From Parahaliea maris (GTDB taxonomy: Bacteria; Pseudomonadota; Gammaproteobacteria; Pseudomonadales; Halieaceae), in contig NZ_VRZA01000003.1 in the NCBI RefSeq assembly GCF_008064665.1, positions 620,001-684,000 on the forward strand: DNA of 64,000 bases, given 5' to 3'. The position numbers and the translations under genes are program-made. Under the pieces are notes generated by a model that was not told where the DNA came from, did not search any database, and was given only the letters and a program-made list of their open reading frames with translations. Of this stretch, positions 1 through 9,603 are shown in pieces. Numbering within the stretch: position 1 is the stretch's first letter; each line of letters opens with the position of its first letter.

Positions 1-482
1 CACACCAGGTGGATGGGCTGGTCGAGCACGGTATTGGCATCGATCTGCAGGAATACACCGTCGGCAATGGTGGCGTCGTTGAGGGCCGCGAAGCGGTGGT
101 TGGCGGTATTGACGGCAGAGCCCAGCTGGCTGGCGATGGTTTCGGCGGCGGCCTCGTCGGCTTCGCTGAAACGCACCAGGCGGGCGCCTGCGGGCAGTTC
201 CACCCGGGACAGTTCTTCCCGGAACTGGCCGTCGGCAAACACCAGGGTGCTGCCCGCCAGCTGCGGATAGTTGAGCTTGCCGAGTCTGGGGGCCGCTTCG
301 CGGTCGACCGCGGTGAAGCGCTGCTGCAATGCCTGCAGATTGTTGTACTTCCAGGCCTCGGTCTTGCGGGTTGGCAGGGTGGTGGCCTGCCACTGTTCCC
401 GGCCACGCTCCTGCACCGCCGCCAGCCACACCGGCGCCAGTTTCGCCGCGGCTGCCAGGGGTTGTTGCATGAAGTCGCTCAT
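1..482 (-). CDS. sufD: SufD, Fe-S cluster scaffold subunit (N-terminal part; runs off the window)
   Basis: Reading the minus strand from the ATG at 480-482 gives an open frame to the window edge, about 160 codons. The N-terminus carries the LPTRKTEAWKY stretch typical of SufD, followed by the beta-helix region. SufD is the structural partner of SufB in the SufBC2D scaffold that assembles Fe-S clusters in the cytoplasm. Its ATG overlaps the sufC stop (TGATG), so the two are translationally coupled. Only the start of the protein is seen; sufS and other downstream suf genes would lie beyond the edge. Confidence 0.9.
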   Translation of the reverse strand, partial: MSDFMQQPLAAAAKLAPVWLAAVQERGREQWQATTLPTRKTEAWKYNNLQALQQRFTAVDREAAPRLGKLNYPQLAGSTLVFADGQFREELSRVELPAGARLVRFSEADEAAAETIASQLGSAVNTANHRFAALNDATIADGVFLQIDANTVLDQPIHLV

Positions 483-1228
483 CAGGCGGCGTCCTCCAGC
501 CACGCATAGCCTTTCGCTTCCAGCTCCAGGGCCAGTGACTTGTCGCCGGACTTGATGATGCGGCCGCCGGCCAGTACGTGCACGTAGTCAGGTTCGATGT
601 AGTTGAGCAGGCGCTGGTAGTGGGTTACCAGGATGAAGGAGCGTTCCGCGTCGCGCATGGCGTTCACGCCCTTGGCCACGACCTGGAGGGCGTCGATGTC
701 GAGCCCGGAGTCGGTTTCGTCCATGATGCACAGCTTCGGTTCCAGCAGCATCATCTGCATAAGCTCGTTGCGCTTCTTCTCACCACCGGAGAAACCCTCG
801 TTCACCCCGCGCTTGAGGAAGCTCTGGTCGAGGTCCACGGCCTTGCAGCACTCGCGCGCCTTTTTCATGAAGTCCACGCTGCTGATCGCCTCCAGGCCGC
901 GGGCTTCGCGCACGGCGTCCACAGAGGCCTTCAGGAATTCCATGTTACTCACGCCGGGAATTTCCACCGGGTACTGGTAGGCCAGGAACAGGCCCAGGTG
1001 GGCGCGTTCTTCAGTCTCCATTGCCAGGATATCCTGGCCCAGCAGGCTGGCGCTGCCGGCGGTGACCTGGTAGCCGGGGCGGCCGGCCAGCACGTGACCC
1101 AGGGTGCTCTTGCCGGAGCCGTTCGGGCCCATGATGGCGTGCACTTCACCGGGTTTCACTTCCAGGTTGAGGCCCTTGAGGATGTCCTTGTCGTCCACGC
1201 GGGCGTGGAGGTTGTCGATTTTCAGCAT
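482..1228 (-). CDS. sufC: SufC, Fe-S assembly ATPase
   Basis: This is a 248-residue ABC-type ATPase that energises the SufBCD scaffold. It has a Walker A motif GPNGSGKST near residue 35, the signature FSGGEKKR with the SufC-typical extra lysine, and Walker B MDETDSGLDIDAL in which the usual E-P is replaced by T, as in the SufC family. The frame is open further upstream, but the start at 1228 (MLKIDNL) matches the family length and has a GAGAGAA ribosome site just before it. It lies 35 nt downstream of sufB and overlaps sufD. Confidence 0.95.
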   Translation of the reverse strand: MLKIDNLHARVDDKDILKGLNLEVKPGEVHAIMGPNGSGKSTLGHVLAGRPGYQVTAGSASLLGQDILAMETEERAHLGLFLAYQYPVEIPGVSNMEFLKASVDAVREARGLEAISSVDFMKKARECCKAVDLDQSFLKRGVNEGFSGGEKKRNELMQMMLLEPKLCIMDETDSGLDIDALQVVAKGVNAMRDAERSFILVTHYQRLLNYIEPDYVHVLAGGRIIKSGDKSLALELEAKGYAWLEDAA

Positions 1229-1263
1229 CAGTCGTTCTCTCTCAGTATTCGGTGACAGGGGCC

Positions 1264-2703
<1,440 letters not shown>

Positions 2704-2747
2704 AGTGTGTGACCTGTCAGTGTGCTTGCCAGCCCGCGCGGCGGGGG

Positions 2748-3239
2748 CTAGGCCTGTTGCAAATCGGAGCGAGTGTCCGCTTCGTTGGTGTCGGAGGGGG
2801 TTACGCGGGCCTCCTGCTCCAGTGCGATGACCCGTATTTCCTGGCGATCCACCAGGTCCAGGAGAGAAATACCCTCGAGGAACTCGTGTATCTGGTCGCT
2901 GAGGTTCATCCACAGGTGGTGGGTGAGGCAGGTGGTGCCCTTCTGGCAGTCCCCCTTGCCCTGGCAGCGAGTCGCATCGGTGCTCTCGTTGACCGCCTCG
3001 ATGACCTCCGCGACGCTGATTTCACCGGCGGATTTTCCGAGGTGGTAACCGCCCCCGGGACCCCGAACGCTGCGTACCAGACCGCCGCGCCGAAGCTGGG
3101 AAAACAGCTGCTCCAGGTAGGACAGGGAGATATCCTGGCGCGCGGAAATGCCGGCCAGGGGTATCGGGCCTTCACCCTGGTGCAGCGCCAGGTCCAGCAT
3201 GGATGTCACCGCATAGCGGCCGCGAGTCGTCAGGCGCAT
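2748..3239 (-). CDS. iscR: IscR, Rrf2-family Fe-S-sensing regulator
   Basis: A 163-residue Rrf2 protein. The N-terminal winged helix-turn-helix ([11 protein letters not shown] start) is followed by Cys92, Cys98, Cys104 and His107, the same numbers and spacing as the [2Fe-2S] ligands of E. coli IscR, so this is IscR proper rather than a generic Rrf2 protein. With a cluster it represses type-1 sites. Here it heads a suf operon instead of isc, an arrangement seen in several gammaproteobacteria. A perfect type-1 site overlaps its own promoter, so autorepression that also covers sufBCD is expected. Confidence 0.95.
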   Translation of the reverse strand: MRLTTRGRYAVTSMLDLALHQGEGPIPLAGISARQDISLSYLEQLFSQLRRGGLVRSVRGPGGGYHLGKSAGEISVAEVIEAVNESTDATRCQGKGDCQKGTTCLTHHLWMNLSDQIHEFLEGISLLDLVDRQEIRVIALEQEARVTPSDTNEADTRSDLQQA

Positions 3240-3284
3240 GGCAAGAGCGCACTCCGGGGTGCGGACTGTGATTTCATAGGTTTC

Positions 3285-3309
3285 ATACCCGACTATTTTA
3301 GTCGACTAT
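3285..3309 (-). promoter_or_regulatory. Type-1 IscR binding site
   Basis: On the minus strand the 25 bp begin ATAGTCGACT, continue AAAAT, and end AGTCGGGTAT. Compared with the type-1 consensus I know from E. coli (ATASYYGACT, RWWWY, AGTCRRSTAT) every position agrees. It covers the -10 box of the iscR promoter, the expected place for repression by [2Fe-2S]-IscR. Confidence 0.88.
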
Positions 3310-3323
3310 AAAACCCCAGGCAA
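3295..3323 (-). promoter_or_regulatory. Sigma-70 promoter of iscR-sufBCD
   Basis: Minus-strand -35 TTGCCT (3318-3323), 17-bp spacer, and -10 TAAAAT (3295-3300, 5 of 6 consensus). Predicted transcript start is near 3288, about 50 nt before the iscR ATG. The -10 lies inside the IscR site. Confidence 0.7.
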
Positions 3324-3346
3324 CAGTCAGGTATTACCTGGACGAA

Positions 3347-5119
3347 TCAGGTGGCCTCGGCCATGTCGTCCTCATTGCCGTCGAGCGGTTGCGGACTGGC
3401 CTCGAAATCCTCGTCCTCCGCATTCTGCAGGGGCGGATTGTCCTCTTCGGTGGTGGGCTCTTTGCGGTTTGCGGCGGGTTGCACGTTGCTGGTGGTTCCA
3501 CCATTTCCACTCTGCGGCCCGGGCGGAGGGCTATCTGGAAGGGCCGCAGGTTGGGATCGAGGGCTGTTGGGGTCAGGTGCAGTGGCAACGCTGTCGGCGG
3601 CCTGCTCTGGGGCGGGATCGGAAGCAGCCTCTTCCGCAGGGATCTCTACATCCTCCGGCGGGCTGATCTGCTCTTCCGGCGCCTCGATCCCGATGTGGTG
3701 GGTGGCAAAGCCGGGTTGTACCACCTGGTTGAGGGCCATGCCGATGATGCGCCCGTTGTAGCTGGAGCGAATCTCGGTGCGCACATTGGTGATCGGGTTG
3801 GTCACGGTGCCCAGCAGATCGCCCTTGCGCACGGTCTGGCCCAGGAGGACCTTGCTGAACACGATTCCGCCCTCCGGTGCGCGCTGCCAGGTGGAGTTGT
3901 AGTAAATCGGTTCCGGGTCGCCCCAGAGCCGGAATTTGCTCAGCATATCCAGGTGGTTGAGCAGGGTGCGCACGCCCTTGACGCTGTGGGCCACGTTGTC
4001 TTCGCTGAGCACCATCGGCGCCCCCGCCTCCAGGGTGACGGCGGGAATGCCGGCCTCCACCGCAGCCCGGCGCAGGGTGCCTTGGGCGCCGTCGCTGTGC
4101 AGGACCACGGTGGAGCCAAAGCCCTCGGTCAATTTGACGACCTTCGGATTACCCAGGTCGCCGCGCAGCTGGGGCAGGTTGGTGCGATAGAAAGAGCCGG
4201 TGTGCAGGTCCACCACCGCGCTGCAGTGCTGGATGATCTCGTGGAAGAAGGAATAGGCGATCCGCGATGCCGAGCTGCCTCCGGGGTCGCCGGGAAAGTA
4301 GCGGTTGAGGTCGCGGCGGTCACTGAGGTAGCGGGAGCCGCGGTGGAAGCCCTGCAGGTTGACGATGGGAACGCCGACGACCGTGCCGCGCAGCTTTTCC
4401 GGGTCCAGGTTGTAAAGGACCCGGCGCACGGTCTCCACACCGTTGAGTTCGTCGCCGTGCACCGCGGCGGTCAGGCACAGCACTGGACCGGGTTGTGCGC
4501 CATTGACTACCAGAACGGGGGTGGCGCTGTAGATGCCTTCAAAGGACTGGCTCGGAGCCCAGGCCAGCCGGGTCGACGTCGCGGCAGGCACCTCGCTGCC
4601 GAGCAGGATGAAGGGTGGGGGTGCGGTTTCCTCGGAGGGCTCAGCCGTCTGCGACTCCCCGGCAGGTTCGGCGGCCCCAGTCCCGGTCGTTACGCTTTGC
4701 TCATCTGCCAGTGGCGCATCTGCCCTGGTTTCAGTGGCCGGGGCGGGCCCGGCTGGCGCTTGCTCATCGCTGGTGTCCGACTGCGCCGGGGGCGGCTCGT
4801 GGCCTGGCTGCTCCGCCGGTGCGGTGGCTGGAGGGGCCGGCTCAGGCTCCGGCTCCGGCTCACTGGCACTCTGGCTGGCTTCGGCATTGCTGATGGGCTC
4901 GTCCAGGTTGACGTGGCGTGCGCGGCTGACCGGCTCCGCCTCCTCCTCTTCGGCACCGGGGTTGTCCGGTGTCTCCGCATTCACGGTTGCGGTGCTCGCC
5001 GCCTGCAGAGTGGGCTGGACCTGCTCCACAATGGTGGTTTCGTCGGTAGCGCTGGCCGGCATGGAGGCCAGTGTGAGGGCCAGGGTAATGGCCAGCGGGG
5101 GCAGGCGGTGTGGTGCCAT
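3347..5119 (-). CDS. Exported succinylglutamate desuccinylase/aspartoacylase-family protein with low-complexity arms
   Basis: A 590-residue protein. Residues 1-24 form a signal peptide ending ASA. Residues about 45-170 are acidic, proline- and glutamate-rich low-complexity sequence including an EP repeat. The catalytic core spans about 180-480, with zinc-site HGDE (His221, Glu224), RRDLNRYFPG, DLHTG (His306) and a TLEAG glutamate (Glu364), as in M14/AstE-like deacylases. Residues about 500-590 are again acidic and proline-rich. The family removes acyl groups from amino acids or acts as carboxypeptidase; the substrate here is unknown. Export and the two disordered arms are unlike cytoplasmic AstE. 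Confidence 0.8.
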   Translation of the reverse strand: MAPHRLPPLAITLALTLASMPASATDETTIVEQVQPTLQAASTATVNAETPDNPGAEEEEAEPVSRARHVNLDEPISNAEASQSASEPEPEPEPAPPATAPAEQPGHEPPPAQSDTSDEQAPAGPAPATETRADAPLADEQSVTTGTGAAEPAGESQTAEPSEETAPPPFILLGSEVPAATSTRLAWAPSQSFEGIYSATPVLVVNGAQPGPVLCLTAAVHGDELNGVETVRRVLYNLDPEKLRGTVVGVPIVNLQGFHRGSRYLSDRRDLNRYFPGDPGGSSASRIAYSFFHEIIQHCSAVVDLHTGSFYRTNLPQLRGDLGNPKVVKLTEGFGSTVVLHSDGAQGTLRRAAVEAGIPAVTLEAGAPMVLSEDNVAHSVKGVRTLLNHLDMLSKFRLWGDPEPIYYNSTWQRAPEGGIVFSKVLLGQTVRKGDLLGTVTNPITNVRTEIRSSYNGRIIGMALNQVVQPGFATHHIGIEAPEEQISPPEDVEIPAEEAASDPAPEQAADSVATAPDPNSPRSQPAALPDSPPPGPQSGNGGTTSNVQPAANRKEPTTEEDNPPLQNAEDEDFEASPQPLDGNEDDMAEAT

Positions 5120-5468
5120 GGGGGCGTGCAGGTCTCCTCTTCGCCCGGGTGGGGCGAATCGTGGTGTCAGTGTCTAGCTTACCGTCCCACAGGCCCTGCT
5201 ACCAAGGGCCTGGCGACGAGGAAAGACAATTGCCTCGCGAGCAGGCGGGCGTGAAATCACCGGTTCTGTGCTCGATGCCCACCCCAGGCTTTATGATGTT
5301 GGGGCAAAAGCAGTTCATTGTAAGAAAAGCGTCTTATACCAGACACAAGCAGGGCACAACTTTGTCATACAAAACTGTTCCACTTACGCGTTCCGGCCGT
5401 ATCGCCTTTGGCGGTGCACGGCTGTGAGAAGTCACTTCCGCCAACGCTACCGGGACTGTGTAACCATC
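5120..5468. other. Divergent intergenic region without recognised genes
   Basis: 349 bp separate the M14-like gene (minus) from the secreted nuclease (plus). The stretch must hold both promoters, but I find no convincing -35/-10 pair, operator or RNA structure. A weak inverted repeat with CGAGG/CCTCG arms lies around 5217-5240. The nuclease frame is open upstream through part of it, without a better start codon. Confidence 0.5.
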
Positions 5469-8264
5469 ATGAAGAGACTGCTGATTGCCGGCGCCATTCT
5501 CAGCGCCACCGCCTGTGCCGAAGCCGGGCTGACCATTACTGCCGTGTTCGACGGACCGCTGACGGGCGGTATTCCGAAGGGAGTGGAGCTGTATGTGACG
5601 GCCGATATCGCCGATCTCAGCGCCTATGGCCTGGGGTCAGCCAACAACGGTGGCGGCACGGACGGCGAGGAGTTCACCTTTCCCGCGGTAAGCGTTGCCG
5701 CCGGTGAGTACCTCTACGTGGCGACGGAGACGGATGGTTTTGCCGCTTTCTTTGGCTTTGCGCCCGATTACACGTCGGGTGCCATGTCGATCAATGGTGA
5801 CGACGCCATCGAGTTGTTCCACAACGGTGTGGTCGTCGACCTGTTTGGCGATATCAATGTCGATGGCAGCGGTCAGCCCTGGGAATACCTGGATGGCTGG
5901 GCCGCCAGGGACGGCGCGCTGGGGCCCTCGGCAACATTTGATATCAGCCAGTGGCAGTTCAGCGGGCCCAATGCCCTGGACGACTTCAGCGATAACCTGG
6001 CTGCAGCGAACTCGGTGCCGGTGGCCGGGGCAAGTGGCGAGCCCGGGTCGGAACCGGAGCCGGAACCGGCTCCCCTGCAGTTGATCTCGGCGATTCAGGG
6101 CACACCCGACACCCAGGGTAGCAACCGGTTCGGCGATACCGACGTGAGCCCGCTGATAGAGCAGCAGGTACAGGTGGACGCGATCGTCGTGGGAGACTTC
6201 CAGGACGGTGACGTCGATAGCGGGCGCGAACTTCGCGGCTTCTTCCTGCAGGAGGAGAGCGCCGATGAAGATGGGGATCCGGCCTCCTCCGAGGGGCTGT
6301 TCGTCTACGATACGGGCTTCGGGGTGGATGTCAGTCTCGGTGACCGGGTGCAGGTAACGGGCACCGTGACCCAGTATTTTGGCGAGACCCAGCTGGCGGA
6401 CCTCAGCGAGGTGGTCGTCGTGGCCAGCGGCCTGCTCGACCAGGTCACAGTGGCCGATATTACGCTGCCGGCAGCCGCCACCAGTACCGCCCAGGACGGA
6501 AGCTTCCAGCCCGACCTGGAAGCCTACGAGGGGATGCTGGTCCGCTTCCCGGGCATTCTCCAGGTTACCGAGCAATACCAGCTGGACCGCTTCAACGAGA
6601 TCAAGCTGGTGGCGGGAGAACGGCCCTACCAGTTTACCCAGCTCAACACGCCGGATAGCGCACTGTACCAGCAGTTCCAGCAGGACCTGGGTGCGCGGCG
6701 CATCACCTACGACGATGGGCTCAGCGTACAGAACGCGGCCATCGACCAGCTCGATGGCTTCGCGCCCTACAACGAGGCGACGGCCGTGCGTATGGGAGAC
6801 ACCGTCACCGGCTTGACGGGTGTGCTCGACTACAAGTGGGCAGGCAACTCGGCTTCCGGCGCTACCTGGCGTGTGCGGGCCCACAGCGATGGCGCCAATA
6901 CCTTCGTCAGCACCAGTGTGCGGCCGCTGGCGGCACCGGGGGTGGCGGGTAACCTCAGCATCGCCTCGCTCAACGTGCTCAACTTCTTCACCACCCTGGA
7001 CATCGGCTCCAACACCACCGCACTGGGGCACGACCCTCGCGGTGCGGATTCCGCCGAGGAATACCAGCGCCAGCTGGCCAAGACGGTCGCCGCCATCACA
7101 TCCCTGGACGCCGACCTGCTGGGGTTGGTGGAAATCGAGAACGCTTTCGATACCGTGAATGACGGTTCCACCGCCATCGAGGTGTTGGTGAGCGCGCTGA
7201 ACACCCGCCTGGGGGCTGGCGTTTACGACTATGTCTACCCCGGATCATCCTTTGTCGGTGGTGACGCGATCGCTACTGCCCTGATCTACAAGCCCGCGGT
7301 ACTGCGGATCGTGCCGGGCTCACAGCCCGCCCTGCTGGATGACAGCGTTGCGGCGACCTTGCCGGGCTTTGGCGCCCACGATTTCGAAGCCGACCCGGTA
7401 TTCGAGGGCGAAGCGACCAACCGGGTGCCCCTGGCGACCAGCTTCGAGCACCGTGAGACCCTGCAGACCTTCACCGCCGTGGTGAACCACTTCAAGTCCA
7501 AAGGCCCCTCAAGTCTTGAGGATGAAGCCAGCCCGAACTACGACGTAGGAGACGGTGCCGGGTTCTGGAATGCACGCCGCGATACAGCAGCCCGGGCCCT
7601 GTTGACCTGGCTGGTGAGCGCGCCTACGGGAATCGATACTGCCAACACCGTACTGCTGGGTGATCTCAACAGCTACGCCAGTGAAGATCCCGTGCAGCGC
7701 TTGCTAGCCGGCGGCTTCAGCAGTGTTGAGCCGAGTGATGCCTATTCCTACGTGTTCGATGGCCAGATCGGTACCCTCGACTACATCCTGCTGAGCGCTG
7801 CGCTGGCCCCCAGTCAGGCCGCCGCAGCCACCTGGCATATCAACGCGGACGAGGCCGACGCCCTCGATTACAACCTCGACTTCGGCCGTGACGCGAGCTG
7901 GTTCGACCCCTCCACGCCCACCCGCAACTCCGACCACGATCCGCTGCTGGTCGGGCTGGAACTGGCGTTGGCGACCCCGGCAATTACCGACCTGCCAGCG
8001 GCGCTGCTCGCCGAGATTGCCGAGGGCGGAATTGGCGCAGCCGGGGGGCCGGCTGCCCAGGCGCGGTTGGGAGTATTGCAACGGAGGCTGGAGCTGGCCG
8101 CGAGCCACGCCGAAGCAGGCCGCACGACGGCTGCCTGTGCGGTACTGCAGCAGGTGCTCAAAGCCACCGACGGAGAACCTGCAGTGCCGGATATGATCGC
8201 TGGTGATGAGGCCCCACTGTTCCATTTGCGGGTACAGTTGGCACGGGAAAGCAGCGGCTGCTGA
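5469..8264 (+). CDS. Secreted ExeM-like extracellular nuclease (endonuclease/exonuclease/phosphatase fold)
   Basis: A 931-residue protein starting at MKRLLIAGA with a short signal peptide. A lamin-tail-like beta domain spans about 20-170, then an EPEPEP linker, an OB-fold-like region about 195-440, and an endonuclease/exonuclease/phosphatase domain about 490-825. The last shows LNVLNFF, a VEIEN glutamate, the NHFKSKG histidine, GDLNSYASEDP, LDYILLS and the terminal SDHDP motif. This matches large secreted DNases such as ExeM that scavenge extracellular DNA. A helical tail of about 90 residues ends in a single cysteine; no GlyGly-CTERM anchor is seen. The frame is open 67 codons further upstream without a signal peptide, so the internal ATG was chosen. 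Confidence 0.85.
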   Translation: MKRLLIAGAILSATACAEAGLTITAVFDGPLTGGIPKGVELYVTADIADLSAYGLGSANNGGGTDGEEFTFPAVSVAAGEYLYVATETDGFAAFFGFAPDYTSGAMSINGDDAIELFHNGVVVDLFGDINVDGSGQPWEYLDGWAARDGALGPSATFDISQWQFSGPNALDDFSDNLAAANSVPVAGASGEPGSEPEPEPAPLQLISAIQGTPDTQGSNRFGDTDVSPLIEQQVQVDAIVVGDFQDGDVDSGRELRGFFLQEESADEDGDPASSEGLFVYDTGFGVDVSLGDRVQVTGTVTQYFGETQLADLSEVVVVASGLLDQVTVADITLPAAATSTAQDGSFQPDLEAYEGMLVRFPGILQVTEQYQLDRFNEIKLVAGERPYQFTQLNTPDSALYQQFQQDLGARRITYDDGLSVQNAAIDQLDGFAPYNEATAVRMGDTVTGLTGVLDYKWAGNSASGATWRVRAHSDGANTFVSTSVRPLAAPGVAGNLSIASLNVLNFFTTLDIGSNTTALGHDPRGADSAEEYQRQLAKTVAAITSLDADLLGLVEIENAFDTVNDGSTAIEVLVSALNTRLGAGVYDYVYPGSSFVGGDAIATALIYKPAVLRIVPGSQPALLDDSVAATLPGFGAHDFEADPVFEGEATNRVPLATSFEHRETLQTFTAVVNHFKSKGPSSLEDEASPNYDVGDGAGFWNARRDTAARALLTWLVSAPTGIDTANTVLLGDLNSYASEDPVQRLLAGGFSSVEPSDAYSYVFDGQIGTLDYILLSAALAPSQAAAATWHINADEADALDYNLDFGRDASWFDPSTPTRNSDHDPLLVGLELALATPAITDLPAALLAEIAEGGIGAAGGPAAQARLGVLQRRLELAASHAEAGRTTAACAVLQQVLKATDGEPAVPDMIAGDEAPLFHLRVQLARESSGC

Positions 8265-8282
8265 GGCCTCCTGCGCTGATGG

Positions 8283-8304
8283 CGCGCTGGATTACTCCAG
8301 CGCG
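8283..8304. terminator. Inverted repeat between convergent genes
   Basis: A perfect 9-bp stem (CGCGCTGGA / TCCAGCGCG) with a TTAC loop that contains the stop codon of the minus-strand hydrolase. It starts 19 nt after the nuclease stop. No U-tract follows, so termination is inferred from position and symmetry. Confidence 0.45.
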
Positions 8305-9494
8305 TCGCTCAGGGCGTTGAAGAACAGGTATTCATCCACCGCGTCCTTGCCCTCGGGTTTTGGCTGGGCACTCCACATGGCCACGACCACCTGCTGCGTC
8401 GGGTTGACGTAGATAAACTGGCCGAAGATGCCAATGGCGGCGTAGGCCCCCCGGTCCAGCGGCCACCACATGAATCCATAGGGCTCCGGCTTCCCGGGGA
8501 TGTCGTGATCCCGTGTTGCCTCCTCGACCCAGCCGTTGGGTAGCACCTGTTTGCCGCCGGCCTTGCCACCGCCGAGCATGAACAGGCCGAAGCGGGCGTA
8601 ATCCCGCAGCGTGGCAGACAGGCCGCTGCCGCCGATCTCCAGGCCGTCCGCTGATTCCAGCCACCAGCTGGCGTCGGTCTCCATGCCGAAGGGTTGCCAG
8701 ATGGTCTCCGACAGGTACTGCGCCACCGGCTTGCCGGTGGCTGCAGCCACCAGCGCGCCCACCACCTGGGTTTCCCCGGTGCTGTAGTTCCAGCGGGTAC
8801 CCGGTTCGGCCGCTCTGGGCAGCCGCGCCATCAGTTTCAGAGTGCCCTCGGGTTGCTGCGCCAGCTGTGCCTCGAGCATGGCGCGACGGTCCGAGTCGGG
8901 GTTGGTATAGGCTTCGTTCCAGGCTACGCCGGAGGCCATCAACAGCAGCTGGCGGATGGTCACGCCGTCGTATGCACTGCCTTTGAATACGGGCAGATAG
9001 CGGGTCAGCGGGTCTTCAAGGCTGTCGATATGGCCGTCGGCAATCGCCGCGCCCACCAGGGTCGCGGTAATGGACTTGACCACGGACATCGACATCCAGC
9101 GCGTATCCGGCCCATTCCCCAGCAGGTATTTCTCAAAGGCGACTTCGCCATTTTTCAGTACCAGGATGCCGCTGATCCGGTTGAGCGAGAGAAAATCGTA
9201 CAGGTCGTAGGTCCTGCCCCGGGATTCGAAACGGAAGTTTTCCAGCGCGTGATCCGCAGGCGGCAGGGGATAGGGGGTCGTGCCTGCCTCGACTACCCGG
9301 GTGGGAAACAGGCGGTCGATATTGCGGAAGGTATTGACCTGTACGTCCGGGAACAGGGTCCCGCTGTATACGTCTCGCACTGTGCCAATGGGTTCATCGG
9401 CGTGGGGGTTGGCGTAGCGCTCGCCGGCGCCGGCCGGGACACTCAGCAACAGGCATGAGAGGACAAGGGGGAGTACGGACAGGCGGTGGCGCAT
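8292..9494 (-). CDS. Exported serine hydrolase, beta-lactamase fold (class C / NylB-like)
   Basis: 400 residues with a signal peptide (about 1-24, ending AGA). The SxxK motif is Ser137-Val-Val-Lys140 and the second motif is Tyr237-Ser-Thr in place of Y-A-N. No clear KTG box is seen; GIFGQF takes that region. This pattern fits the family of 6-aminohexanoate-dimer hydrolase and EstB-type esterases better than a true beta-lactamase. The ATG at 9494 has AGGAA five bases upstream and was preferred over a TTG five codons earlier. Substrate unknown; periplasmic or secreted. Confidence 0.85.
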   Translation of the reverse strand: MRHRLSVLPLVLSCLLLSVPAGAGERYANPHADEPIGTVRDVYSGTLFPDVQVNTFRNIDRLFPTRVVEAGTTPYPLPPADHALENFRFESRGRTYDLYDFLSLNRISGILVLKNGEVAFEKYLLGNGPDTRWMSMSVVKSITATLVGAAIADGHIDSLEDPLTRYLPVFKGSAYDGVTIRQLLLMASGVAWNEAYTNPDSDRRAMLEAQLAQQPEGTLKLMARLPRAAEPGTRWNYSTGETQVVGALVAAATGKPVAQYLSETIWQPFGMETDASWWLESADGLEIGGSGLSATLRDYARFGLFMLGGGKAGGKQVLPNGWVEEATRDHDIPGKPEPYGFMWWPLDRGAYAAIGIFGQFIYVNPTQQVVVAMWSAQPKPEGKDAVDEYLFFNALSDALE

Positions 9495-9603
9495 TGGGCT
9501 TCCTTGCAACTTGCAAAGCGCTCACGCTAACCCAGATTGCCGGGGGTGTCATGCCGGCGCGAGGGTCAGCCGGCGCGAGGGTCGGGGTGCCGGGGCGCCC
9601 GGT

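Noticed and set aside
3389-5254. A 621-codon plus-strand frame opposite the M14-like gene
   Set aside because: It mirrors codon bias of the real minus-strand gene, has no recognisable domain, and its low-complexity parts are the complement of the EP-rich arms.
5637-7031. A 464-codon minus-strand frame inside the secreted nuclease
   Set aside because: The opposite frame encodes well-conserved nuclease domains; this one has no family features and no ribosome site.
8292-9494. Interpretation of the SxxK hydrolase as an antibiotic beta-lactamase
   Set aside because: The Y-S-T second motif and lack of a clear KTG box fit NylB/EstB-like hydrolases better; resistance function is not supported.
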